Source: Planctomycetota bacterium
GTDB taxonomy: Bacteria > Planctomycetota > Phycisphaerae > UBA1845 > UTPLA1
NCBI GenBank assembly: GCA_016235815.1
Contig: JACRIM010000023.1
Span: 101,221 to 165,220, forward strand
Direction of reading: 5' to 3'
DNA: 64,000 bases
Shown: positions 24,276 to 31,861 of the stretch, in pieces
Layout: the number at the start of each line of letters is the position of its first letter
How positions within the stretch are numbered: the stretch's first letter is position 1
The notes under the pieces: generated by a model
What the model was told of the DNA's origin: nothing
The model's database searches: none
What the model saw: only the letters and a program-made list of their open reading frames with translations
Translations under genes and position numbers: made by a program

Positions 24276-25723
24276 TCCCCAAACCACTTCACGCACAGCA
24301 CCAGCCAGATCGTCGCCAAGATATCAATGACAATCCCCGTCGCCGCCATCTTGCGCAGCGGGACCATTCGCGTGCCATAGACCAGCGCGTTCGGCGGCGT
24401 CGACACCGGCAGGGCGAATCCAAGGCTCGCGGCAAGCGCGACCAGCCAGATGGCCTGCGCCGCCGACATGCCAAGCCCTTCGGCGAGCGAGCCTGCGATC
24501 GGCACCATGAGCGAGGCCGTCGCCGTGTTGCTGGTGAGTTCACTGAGCAGCACCGTCACCCCCGCGAGCGCCAGCATCATCGTGAAGGAGCCGATCTTCA
24601 TTCCGGCAACGGCGTGCGCCAGCGAATCCGCCGCGCCGCTCGTTTCCAGAATCTTGCCGAGGCTCATGCCGCCTGCGATCAGAAAGAGCGTGTCCCAGTC
24701 GAGCATCTGGAAATCGTGGCGATCCAGAAGCGTTCGCCGCGCCGCGCCGACCGGCAACACGAACATCACCCACGCCAGCCCGAGCGGAACGAGCGACTCG
24801 GGAAGATATCGCTTGAGGAAAATCGCCGCCGGAGCGTTCACCTCCGACACGCTGATGACAAGCCCGGGAATGAGCCACAGCAGCACCGCAAGGCCGAACA
24901 GAAAAACCGTAACGCGTCGTTCCACAACGGACGATTCCGCCCGCTGCCGCGCGGGTCCAACATCCGTCACCACATACTCGTCGATCCACTCGGCATGTCT
25001 CGCATCGCCGTCGGCGCGCTTTCCCCATCGCACCGCCGCCCACAAAACGCCGACACCAATGAACGTCGTCCCGATCCAGACCGGAAGCCCGACACGGAAC
25101 CAACCGAGGAACGAGACGGCCGGATCAATTCTCTTCATCGCTGCATAGCCGATGAAATTCGGCGCCGTCCCGACCGGCGTGGCCATGCCGCCGAACGTCG
25201 CACCCCATGCCAGCGCAATAAGCACCACCCACGGGGCAGACGTGCGCTTGGCAAGCGTGATCGTGAGCGGCAGCATCATCGCCGTCACGGCCGTGTTGTT
25301 CTGCATCGTGGAAATCGCCCCGGACACCAGCAGGATGACGAGCGCCACGCCGATCGGCGAATGCTGATGCCGCCCCCATTGCACGCGCAGAATCCAGTCA
25401 AAAGCCCCGTGCTTGTCTAGCCCGCGGGCCAGCAAGAACGCGCCGAGGAAAAGAAACACGACAGGATCAGCCCACGCCGTCAGCGCGTCCTTCCAGTCAA
25501 GCAGACCGGTAAACGTCGCCGCGATCGGAATACCCAGCGCAACGATTCCGAGCGGCGCGACTTCAGAAATCCAAAGTGTGAGCGTGGCGAGGACAATACC
25601 GGCCGCGCGACGAACCGAATCGGACGGATGCCAGGGAGTCGCCGTGGCCAGGCAAAACAACGCGGCCGCAACGAGAAACGGGATGGCTCGGTGTCGCGTC
25701 GCGGCAGGCGTAGTCACAAACAA
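24272..25723 (-). CDS. SLC13/DASS-family anion or dicarboxylate transporter
   Basis: 483 residues with about 11-12 hydrophobic segments. Family signatures: LWISEVAPLGIVALGIP near the N-terminus, SGAISTMQNNTAVTAMMLP and the repeat-related SELTSNTATASLMVPIAG with the SNT motif, and the end FALPVSTPPNALVYG. Members cotransport Na+ with dicarboxylates, citrate, phosphate or sulfate. The start is TTG (25723) or the GTG two codons later; no ATG fits before the first helix. Confidence 0.9.
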   Translation of the reverse strand: MFVTTPAATRHRAIPFLVAAALFCLATATPWHPSDSVRRAAGIVLATLTLWISEVAPLGIVALGIPIAATFTGLLDWKDALTAWADPVVFLFLGAFLLARGLDKHGAFDWILRVQWGRHQHSPIGVALVILLVSGAISTMQNNTAVTAMMLPLTITLAKRTSAPWVVLIALAWGATFGGMATPVGTAPNFIGYAAMKRIDPAVSFLGWFRVGLPVWIGTTFIGVGVLWAAVRWGKRADGDARHAEWIDEYVVTDVGPARQRAESSVVERRVTVFLFGLAVLLWLIPGLVISVSEVNAPAAIFLKRYLPESLVPLGLAWVMFVLPVGAARRTLLDRHDFQMLDWDTLFLIAGGMSLGKILETSGAADSLAHAVAGMKIGSFTMMLALAGVTVLLSELTSNTATASLMVPIAGSLAEGLGMSAAQAIWLVALAASLGFALPVSTPPNALVYGTRMVPLRKMAATGIVIDILATIWLVLCVKWFGD

Positions 25724-25806
25724 AGCATGACCGGGGAATGGCCGAAGGGCAACTCAGCCGACACTTGAATGGCGCCGCCGGACGTCGCGTCGTCGTTTGA
25801 GGATCG

Positions 25807-27219
25807 CTAGGAAGCCGCGCCGCTCGGTCCGACTTCGATGTTCAATTTGTCCGGCGTCAGACCGTATCGATCGATGCGATATTTGAGCTGGTCGCGGGAA
25901 ATGCCGAGCATCTTGGCGGCGCGCGTCTGGTTGTAGTGCGTGGCGACAAGCGCCTGACGGATCAGGTCTTCCTCGAGTTCGGCCAATGTCATCCCGCCGG
26001 GCGGGAGCTTGACGAGCGAAGAGGTGGGCGCCGTGTCCGTCTGGTTCGACTGGCCGACGACCAAATCCTGCGCGGTAATGTCCGGCCCTTTGGAGAGCAA
26101 AACGGCCCGCTCAATCGTGTTTCGCAGCTCGCGCACGTTTCCCGGCCAGTTGTAGCGCATGAGCTTATCAATCGCGTCGGGCGTGAGGCTTTGAATCGGC
26201 TTGCGAAACTCGCGGGCATAAACATCGGTGAAATACTCCGCGATCAAGCGCACGTCATTGCCGCGCTCGCGCAGGGGCGGCAGATCGATGCCAATGACAT
26301 TGAGTCTGAAATACAAATCCTCCCGAAATCGTCCCTCGCTGATAAGCTTGTTCACGTCGCGATTCGTCGCGGCGATGACGCGCACATCGACCTCAATATC
26401 CTTCACACCGCCGACCCGTCGGAAGCTTTTTTCCTCGAGAAAGCGGAGCAGCTTCGCCTGCAGCGTCGGCGGCATGTCGCCGACCTCATCAAGAAAGACA
26501 GTGCCGCCATCAGCCAGTTCGAGCAAGCCTTTCTTTTGCTGCCGCGCATCCGTAAAAGCGCCGCGCTCATGGCCGAAAAGCTCGCTCTCCAGCAGCGTCT
26601 CCGTAATGGCCGTGCAGGTAATGTTCATGAACGGCCGCGCCGCGCGATCGGAGTTGTAATGCACCGCGCGGGCCACCAGATCCTTGCCGGTGCCGCTCTC
26701 GCCGCGAAGAAAAACCGTGGATGTCCCGCTCGCGGCCACGTCGTGGATGAGCGCGAAGAGCCGCGTCATCGATTCGCACTGGCCGAGAATGCGTGAGAAG
26801 CCGAACTTGTCCTTCATCTGCGCGCGGAAGTCGCGAACTTCGCGGCGCAGCGCCGTTGTTTGCAGCGCCTTCACGACCGTCAGCATCAGCTCATCCATCT
26901 TGAACGGCTTGCTCACATAGTCATAAGCGCCAAGCCGCATCGCCTCGACGGCATTCTCCACGCTCGAAAAGGCCGTCATCATCACCACGACGATGTCGCC
27001 ATCGTGCTCGCGAATCTGACGCAGCACGTCGAGTCCGGTCATATCGGGCAGTTTGTAATCCAGCATGACGAGGTCGAAGATCTGATTGCCGACCATCGAC
27101 AAGCCGCTCGCACCGTCCTCGGCTTCCTCGACGCCCAGGCCCTCCTCCTGGAATCGTTGTCGAAGGGACCAGCGGATGAGCTTCTCATCTTCGATAATCA
27201 AGATGCGTGCTTTGCTCAT
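25807..27219 (-). CDS. NtrC-family sigma54-dependent response regulator
   Basis: 470 residues. Receiver domain 1-120 with phospho-acceptor Asp54 (LVMLDYKLP) and Lys104 (SKPF). AAA+ domain ~142-375 with Walker A GESGTGKD (173-180), the sigma54-contact GAFTDA loop (220-225), Walker B GGTVFLDEVGD and the R-finger region. C-terminal Fis-type HTH (NQTRAAKMLGISRDQLKYRI). Its ATG overlaps the kinase stop (ATGA), so the two are translationally coupled. It should activate sigma54 promoters in response to the globin kinase; rpoN is also in this window (53044-54591). Confidence 0.93.
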   Translation of the reverse strand: MSKARILIIEDEKLIRWSLRQRFQEEGLGVEEAEDGASGLSMVGNQIFDLVMLDYKLPDMTGLDVLRQIREHDGDIVVVMMTAFSSVENAVEAMRLGAYDYVSKPFKMDELMLTVVKALQTTALRREVRDFRAQMKDKFGFSRILGQCESMTRLFALIHDVAASGTSTVFLRGESGTGKDLVARAVHYNSDRAARPFMNITCTAITETLLESELFGHERGAFTDARQQKKGLLELADGGTVFLDEVGDMPPTLQAKLLRFLEEKSFRRVGGVKDIEVDVRVIAATNRDVNKLISEGRFREDLYFRLNVIGIDLPPLRERGNDVRLIAEYFTDVYAREFRKPIQSLTPDAIDKLMRYNWPGNVRELRNTIERAVLLSKGPDITAQDLVVGQSNQTDTAPTSSLVKLPPGGMTLAELEEDLIRQALVATHYNQTRAAKMLGISRDQLKYRIDRYGLTPDKLNIEVGPSGAAS

Positions 27220-28400
27220 GCCGCACCGCCCAATTCCACGGTGACGCGCGTGCCCTTCCCGACCTGGCTTTCAATGCGCAGGTCACCGCCGTGCGAGTCA
27301 ACGATTCGTTTGCAGATGGAAAGGCCCAGGCCGGTGCCCCGCGCCTTGGTCGTGTAAAACGGCTCCAACACCTTGGCTAATTGATGCGGGCTGATCCCGC
27401 AGCCCGTGTCTTCGACGACGATTCGCGTGGCGCCGCTGTCGCGTGTGACGCGGCAAAAAATCTCGCCGCCATCCTCGCAGGCGTGCGCGGCATTCAGGAA
27501 CAGATTCGTCAAGACCTGTTGCAACTGCGCTTCATCGACGTGCACGGCGTGACCCCGCCCGGCGCCATCGTAATGCACCTTTACCGATTGCAGCGACGGC
27601 TCTTCGCGAAGCACCATCAGACAGTGCTCGATGATGCGCCCGACGTCATGAACCGCACGTTCCGGCGGCTTCGGCCGCGCATAAATCAGCAGGTCCTTCA
27701 CCGCGGCATCGAGTCGGTCGATCTGGCGAAGCGCCTCCGCGATGATCTCTTTATGTGGGTTGTTCTTGTCCATTCCCGCGCCAAGGACCTGAATCGCGCC
27801 GCTGATGCCCGCGAGCGGATTCTTGATCTCATGGGCCAATGATGCCGCGAGTTGCCCGATCGTCGCAAGGTGTTCGGACTCGCTGATTCGCGCCTCGTAT
27901 TCAGCGCGCTCCAGCTCCTGCATGCGCTTGACCAGATCCTCGCGATAGGTCTGATTCATGATCGCGAGTTCCAGATCGAGCAGCTTGTTCAACGACGCAG
28001 ATCGCGCCGCAAGTTCATTTGGCGGACTCTGACAGGCAAGATTCTCGATCAACGCCAGACGAACGATCGTCATCGCCGTGAACATGTAATGCTGAGGAAG
28101 CTCAACCTGCACATGCACGCGCCCAATCCGAGAATGCCGCGCGAAATACTCCTCGTCATAGACGCCGCTGAACAACTCGGTCAGCCAAACCAGGAGGCTG
28201 GCCTTGAGGCGAGAAACGCTGGCCTCGCTGCCACCGAAAACAGCCCGGGCATTCGGGTGGTTGAGGATCGCGTCGTAGAACCGGTCAACAACGGAAGGGA
28301 GTGCGGCCGATAACGGCTGGAGAAGGCCCTTCAGAACCTGGGCATCGTGGCTGTCAAAACCGACGTAACGCTTCATGTCCTCGAACAGCTCGCTGGGCAT
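27216..28400 (-). CDS. Globin-coupled sensor histidine kinase
   Basis: 394 residues from ATG 28400. The open frame reaches 29132 but the extra part lacks protein-like sequence, and a TATACT box 6 nt upstream fits a leaderless start here. Residues 1-155 form a protoglobin domain, with a likely haem proximal His96 in RIGRVHVQVELP. After a short coiled coil comes HisKA with phospho-acceptor His190 (LAASLAHEIKNPLAGI), then a HATPase with N box NLFLNAAHAC, G1 VEDTGCGIS, F box FYTTK and G2 GTGLGLSI. No transmembrane helix, so a cytoplasmic O2 (or NO/CO) sensor that phosphorylates the NtrC-type regulator encoded next. Confidence 0.9.
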   Translation of the reverse strand: MPSELFEDMKRYVGFDSHDAQVLKGLLQPLSAALPSVVDRFYDAILNHPNARAVFGGSEASVSRLKASLLVWLTELFSGVYDEEYFARHSRIGRVHVQVELPQHYMFTAMTIVRLALIENLACQSPPNELAARSASLNKLLDLELAIMNQTYREDLVKRMQELERAEYEARISESEHLATIGQLAASLAHEIKNPLAGISGAIQVLGAGMDKNNPHKEIIAEALRQIDRLDAAVKDLLIYARPKPPERAVHDVGRIIEHCLMVLREEPSLQSVKVHYDGAGRGHAVHVDEAQLQQVLTNLFLNAAHACEDGGEIFCRVTRDSGATRIVVEDTGCGISPHQLAKVLEPFYTTKARGTGLGLSICKRIVDSHGGDLRIESQVGKGTRVTVELGGAA

Positions 28401-28406
28401 CCCGTC

Positions 28407-28412
28407 AGTATA
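28407..28412 (-). promoter_or_regulatory. -10 box 6 nt before the globin kinase ATG
   Basis: TATACT on the minus strand, spacer GACGGG, ATG at 28400. The -35 (CTCACC at 17 nt) is poor. Suggests a leaderless kinase-regulator mRNA. Confidence 0.4.
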
Positions 28413-28458
28413 GGGTCGCTGGACAGGGTGGTGAGAATCCGCAGGCGGAGGGCCTAAT

Positions 28459-28800
28459 TCAGCCGAGGCGGAGGCTCGTCGCCGCTGCGACAGGCTCGTT
28501 TCGGACCTGGGCGCAGTCTTTTCGCCACCGGCAATCGGGATTGCAGCCCGTCTGGAACTCCCCAAAACAGCTTCGGTAGCCTTCGTGAGCCTGCCATCGC
28601 CAGATGAGGTCGACATTGGGCATCCAGCCGGTTCGGACTCCGAGGCGGACGGCCTTTTCGCGGGTGATCCTCGGAATAACCGCGGGCGGGGCACAATCAT
28701 GGCGTTCCCCGATTGCAAGAAGGGTGCCATCAAATCGTGCAGATGGCTCAGATGACAGAACGCCAGTTGTAAGCGTGTGTTCCATGGTTTTTCTCGCCAT
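28459..28800 (-). CDS. Small conserved-looking Trp/Cys-rich protein upstream of the globin kinase
   Basis: 113 residues counted from ATG 28800; ATGs at 28827 and 28785 are alternatives and none has a strong Shine-Dalgarno. I do not recognise the family. The C-terminal half looks like a real folded motif: ITREKAVRLGVRTGWMP, VDLIWRWQAHEGYRSCF and TGCNPDCRWRKDC. The three cysteines of CNPDCRWRKDC plus the nearby SCF could bind metal or form disulfides. Codon third positions are strongly GC. It reads toward the kinase with 58 bp between them, so it may belong to the same redox/oxygen unit. Confidence 0.5.
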   Translation of the reverse strand: MARKTMEHTLTTGVLSSEPSARFDGTLLAIGERHDCAPPAVIPRITREKAVRLGVRTGWMPNVDLIWRWQAHEGYRSCFGEFQTGCNPDCRWRKDCAQVRNEPVAAATSLRLG

Positions 28801-29121
28801 CGCACCGTCAGCCGCGAAGAACGCCATGCTGGAAGTTCCGCAGTAACTGCGAAAATTCCCGCAATCACCGAGGCCGAATCCGTCTCCCCCACCGGATGCG
28901 GGCCGCCGGCTTCACCGTGCCATGGGGCGGTAAGAGTTGTATCGAACTGGTAATCGGACAACTTTGGCTGAAAATCAGGAATATTGCGTGGCTGGCGCGC
29001 CGCGTGATCGGCTAGACTTCCAAGGACGGCCATCGACCGGCCTGTCGACCGGCCCCGGCCCGCCCGAGTCCCTTCGTTCCGTGGCGTAGTCCCCTTCGCC
29101 GCCACGGTGGAGGCCGCCGTC
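28801..29121. other. Intergenic region between the kinase side and the Cys-rich/hemerythrin side
   Basis: 321 bp between divergent units. I searched by eye for a sigma54 -24/-12 element (TGGC-N8-TTGC) upstream of 29122; the nearest is TGGCTGGCGCGCCGC (about 28988-29002), which keeps GG-N10-GC but little else. No confident promoter. Confidence 0.4.
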
Positions 29122-29472
29122 ATGTCGCCCAATCTCGACCGAATCCGCGCCCGACTTCGAAATGCAATCTGCCCGACCTGCGTGCGTTACACCGCCGCGC
29201 ACACGTGCAGCCTCGTGCCGCCGCGCACCTGCTCGGTGTTCAAAAACCTGGACACCATCGTGGGAATTGTCGTGCGGACGCACTCGCGATCCGTCGAGCC
29301 TTACGCCCAGGCGGTGCGCGAACGCGTCTGCAGCGCCTGCCCGTGTGAAGACAATCACGGGTGTTGCCCGATGCGCGACGGCATCGACTGCGCCCTCGAC
29401 ACCTATCTGCCAATCGTCGTGAACGAAATCGAAGCGGAGTTGGACGCCATTCGGCGGGATTCCGCGAACTGA
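29122..29472 (+). CDS. Ten-cysteine small protein, partner of the hemerythrin-like gene
   Basis: 116 residues from ATG 29122 with GGAGG at good spacing. Ten Cys: 17 and 20 (ICPTC), 29, 37, then 70, 73, 75 (VCSACPC), 81 and 82 (GCCP) and 90. No signal peptide, so the cluster is more likely a zinc or Fe-S site than disulfides. C-terminal third is an amphipathic helix. Family not recognised. It precedes the hemerythrin-like gene by 37 bp on the same strand and is opposite the globin kinase, so a role in oxygen, NO or iron chemistry is inferred from context. Confidence 0.68.
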   Translation: MSPNLDRIRARLRNAICPTCVRYTAAHTCSLVPPRTCSVFKNLDTIVGIVVRTHSRSVEPYAQAVRERVCSACPCEDNHGCCPMRDGIDCALDTYLPIVVNEIEAELDAIRRDSAN

Positions 29473-29509
29473 GCCGCGCGCCGGCGCGGCCGCAGCAGGG
29501 AGAATCCGC

Positions 29510-29962
29510 ATGAATCCGGAAACACTTGCATCGTGGATTCAGACTGAACACGCCAAGATTGATGCGCTTGCCGTGGAGCTTCAGGAAAAAGTGGCCGTCA
29601 TTCCCCGGGCGCATCAACAGCAATGGATTACCGACGTGCGCGCGTCCTTCGACGATTTCTCCGGTCACGTGCACCGGCACCAAACCCTCGAAGAACAAGA
29701 CGGCTACATGACGGCCGTAGTCGAGCAGCGACCAACGCTCTCCCGCGAGGTCGAACGGCTGGCCCACGAACACGGCGAACTCGAACAGATCATGGGCGGC
29801 ATCAAACGCCAGCTTACCGAACTGTCCCCCGACGACGCCCTCCTGATTCGCGACGCCTGCCGGCGCATCCAGAATCTCCTGCTCTATCTGGAACACCACA
29901 CCAAGGAAGAAAACCTGATGGTGATGTCGGTGTTCCAGATGGACCTGGGGACGGATGATTAG
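29510..29962 (+). CDS. Hemerythrin-like (HHE cation-binding) protein
   Basis: 150 residues; AGGGAG upstream of ATG. Four-helix pattern with the di-iron ligands placed as in HHE proteins: TEHAKIDAL (first helix His), GHVHRHQTLEEQDGYM (His/Glu pair), LAHEHGELEQIM and YLEHHTKEENLMV. Such proteins bind O2, sense or store oxygen, or repair NO-damaged iron centres (RIC/YtfE-like). Cytoplasmic. Together with the ten-Cys protein it looks like the output of the divergent globin-kinase system. Confidence 0.85.
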   Translation: MNPETLASWIQTEHAKIDALAVELQEKVAVIPRAHQQQWITDVRASFDDFSGHVHRHQTLEEQDGYMTAVVEQRPTLSREVERLAHEHGELEQIMGGIKRQLTELSPDDALLIRDACRRIQNLLLYLEHHTKEENLMVMSVFQMDLGTDD

Positions 29963-30020
29963 AGAGAGCCACACGGTGCTTCGTCGAACAACAAAACGGC
30001 GTTGTCAATACCCAACCACT

Positions 30021-30094
30021 GATCAGGCGGCTTCCCAGGCCTTTTGATCAGGCGGCTTCCCATGCCTTTTGATCAGGTGGCTTCCCAGGCCTTT
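30021..30094 (+). repeat. Three tandem 25-bp repeats
   Basis: Units start at 30021, 30046 and 30071, each GATCAGGYGGCTTCCCAKGC followed by CTTTT; two substitutions among copies. Confidence 0.9.
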
Positions 30095-30147
30095 GTCGTT
30101 GTTGATTCTCGAAACGTGGGCTCCTCCCTCAATGATTAGCGTCCGCG

Positions 30148-30380
30148 GTCTGGGGTTTGGGTCTGAGTTCTAGGGTCTGAGTTCTAGGGTCTAGGGTCTA
30201 GGCTCTAAGTCTTGCGCCTTAGGTCTGTGACTGGGGTTGGGGTTTGGGGGTTGGGGTTTGGGAGTTGGGGGTTGGGGGTTGGGGGTTGAGGATTGGGGGT
30301 TGGGGGATTGGGGTCTGTGATTTGAGATCTGAAATCTGATATCTGAGATTTGAGATCTGAGATTTCAAATCTGAGATAGG
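30148..30380 (+). repeat. Low-complexity GGGTTTGGGG / GGGTCTA / ATCTGAGATTT tract
   Basis: The first part repeats CTAGGGTCTGAGTT units, the middle consists of G-runs separated by TT or TTT (many G-quadruplex-capable tracts), and the end repeats GATCTGAGATTTGA-like 7-8-mers. The last type recurs, inverted, inside the gene at 30546. No gene in 29963-30545. Confidence 0.85.
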
Positions 30381-30545
30381 ACGCCTGAAATCCATTTCCC
30401 TATCGACGATCGCCAGTCCCATTCAACCCGGCCGCCTGAAAAATGGCCCCTGTATCCCTTCCATTTCCAATCGGCTCGGCCACGAGAGCCGACCTTGCCG
30501 ACACGCTGGCATTAAGCGCCCCGCCCGTATAGCTTTTCGCGTGCC

Positions 30546-31238
30546 ATGAAATACTCCCGTTTCGAGGATTTGCCGGTCTGGAAAACCGCCATCGACCTAG
30601 CCGTGCGAATCTATACGCTGACCAACAACCCATCCTTTTCCATGAAAGGTGATTTAAGCGATCAACTCCGCCGTGCCGCGCTGTCTGTATCAAACAACAT
30701 CGCCGAAGGATTTGAACGAGGCACAACGGCCGAGCTGCTTCAGTTTCTCTACATCGCGCGAGGGTCGGCCGGGGAGGTTCGATCCATGCTTCATTTTGTT
30801 GAACAGTTCTTCGGCGCCGACCCATCGCGGCGTGCATCAGGCAACCAGGCCGCGACTGCCGCTGCGCCGCGAAGCACATTGAAAAATACGCCGTCCGGCG
30901 AGTCGAAACTGAAATCTCAAATCTCAAATCTCAGATTGGATTCCTCGAAACTCACAATCGAACTCGCGCACATCAGGGAGCTTGCCGAGTCGTGTTCCCG
31001 ACAGATTCGAGCCTGGGCCGATTCGCTGCAGAACTCTGACATCTCCGGTCAGCGGCACCTCACGGACCAATCGCACGCAGCCTACCAGCAGAAACGCCGA
31101 GCCGACGCTTTCATGAAGCAAATCGATGAGACCGTCAATGCCCGGGTGGCCGAGTGGAGCAGGAAGAACCAATCGCGTGCCCAGGGCGAGAACCAGTCAA
31201 CATCCGATCCCATCTCAGGCTCTCCCCACAATCTGTAA
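30546..31238 (+). CDS. Four-helix-bundle protein (S23/23S intervening-sequence type) with repeat-derived insertion
   Basis: 230 residues; family members are usually ~115-130. The start (YSRFEDLPVWKTAIDLAVRIY), DQLRRAALSVSNNIAEGFERG and EFLYIARGSAGEVRSML-like segment are standard for the S23 four-helix-bundle family. Between helix 3 and helix 4 an insert of ~50 residues contains SKLKSQISNLRLDSS, encoded by the ATCTCAAATCTCAAATCTCAG repeat that also fills 30300-30380 in the other orientation. The C-terminus is extended with a charged tail. Function of stand-alone S23-type proteins is unknown; some relatives are nucleic-acid-binding partners of diversity-generating retroelements, but no reverse transcriptase is nearby. 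Confidence 0.75.
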   Translation: MKYSRFEDLPVWKTAIDLAVRIYTLTNNPSFSMKGDLSDQLRRAALSVSNNIAEGFERGTTAELLQFLYIARGSAGEVRSMLHFVEQFFGADPSRRASGNQAATAAAPRSTLKNTPSGESKLKSQISNLRLDSSKLTIELAHIRELAESCSRQIRAWADSLQNSDISGQRHLTDQSHAAYQQKRRADAFMKQIDETVNARVAEWSRKNQSRAQGENQSTSDPISGSPHNL

Positions 31239-31303
31239 CATCATCTTTTTTCTTGTCAGACCCGCCCCACCCCCCGTCTAGGGACTACCGGAGAACCACC
31301 ACC

Positions 31304-31768
31304 ATGCCTCGAAACCGCGTTCGTTCGTCCCTTATGTTGGCCCTCGGAATCCTCCTGCCCAACCTCGGCGCAGGCGGCGGATGCCCCGCCGGGCTGCCCG
31401 GCCTCGGTGGACCGCCGGCCGCCCTCATCGGCACTTGGCGCGCACAATTCGTCGACCCCACCTTCGGTGCCGGCCAGGTCGAACTCATCATCCAGGCAAA
31501 CGGCACCTTCCAACAGCAAACCGCCTATGCCGCCGGCGCGCTCATCACGATCTTCGGCACCGTCCGCGTTATCCCCGAGCAGGCGATCCTGCGCCTCGAC
31601 ACGCAGGGCGGCGTCCCCCAACAAACCTGCGGCCCCCTGGGCTGCACAGACATTCTGTACCCCTCCGAAACACACAACTACACGCTGCCCAATGCGAACA
31701 ACCTCACCACGCATAACATCAATTGCGGGCCGACAGAGTGCACCTACAACTACGTGCGCATCACCTGA
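31304..31768 (+). CDS. Small exported (lipo)protein, lipocalin-like pattern
   Basis: 154 residues from ATG 31304 with GGAG 10 nt upstream; the frame is open to 31154 but the shorter form starts with a signal peptide (SSLMLALGILLPNLGAGGGC) whose Cys could be lipidated. The mature part begins IGTWRAQFVDP and alternates strands (ELIIQANGTFQQQTAY), resembling small lipocalin-like or META-type beta domains. It has four further Cys near the end (TCGPLGCTD, NCGPTECTY), probably disulfide-bonded. Family not recognised. Confidence 0.6.
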   Translation: MPRNRVRSSLMLALGILLPNLGAGGGCPAGLPGLGGPPAALIGTWRAQFVDPTFGAGQVELIIQANGTFQQQTAYAAGALITIFGTVRVIPEQAILRLDTQGGVPQQTCGPLGCTDILYPSETHNYTLPNANNLTTHNINCGPTECTYNYVRIT

Positions 31769-31861
31769 CGCTCTGGACCGACGTTCACACACCGGCAGCC
31801 GCAAAAGCCACAAAATCGGTTACAATTCATAGCGACCGCACCTCCCAATTCAGCAATCGCT

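Noticed and set aside
28988..29002. Possible sigma54 promoter (TGGCTGGCGCGCCGC) before the ten-Cys gene
   Set aside because: Keeps only GG-N10-GC; the rest deviates from TGGCAC-N5-TTGCA, and such matches are frequent at this GC content.
28401..29132. N-terminal extension of the globin kinase frame by 244 codons
   Set aside because: Residues are low in pattern and overlap a better small gene in another frame (28459-28800) and the divergent promoter region; the globin domain begins right after ATG 28400.
30546..31238. Accessory protein of a diversity-generating retroelement
   Set aside because: The four-helix fold is related to bAvd, but no reverse transcriptase, template repeat or variable repeat was seen nearby.
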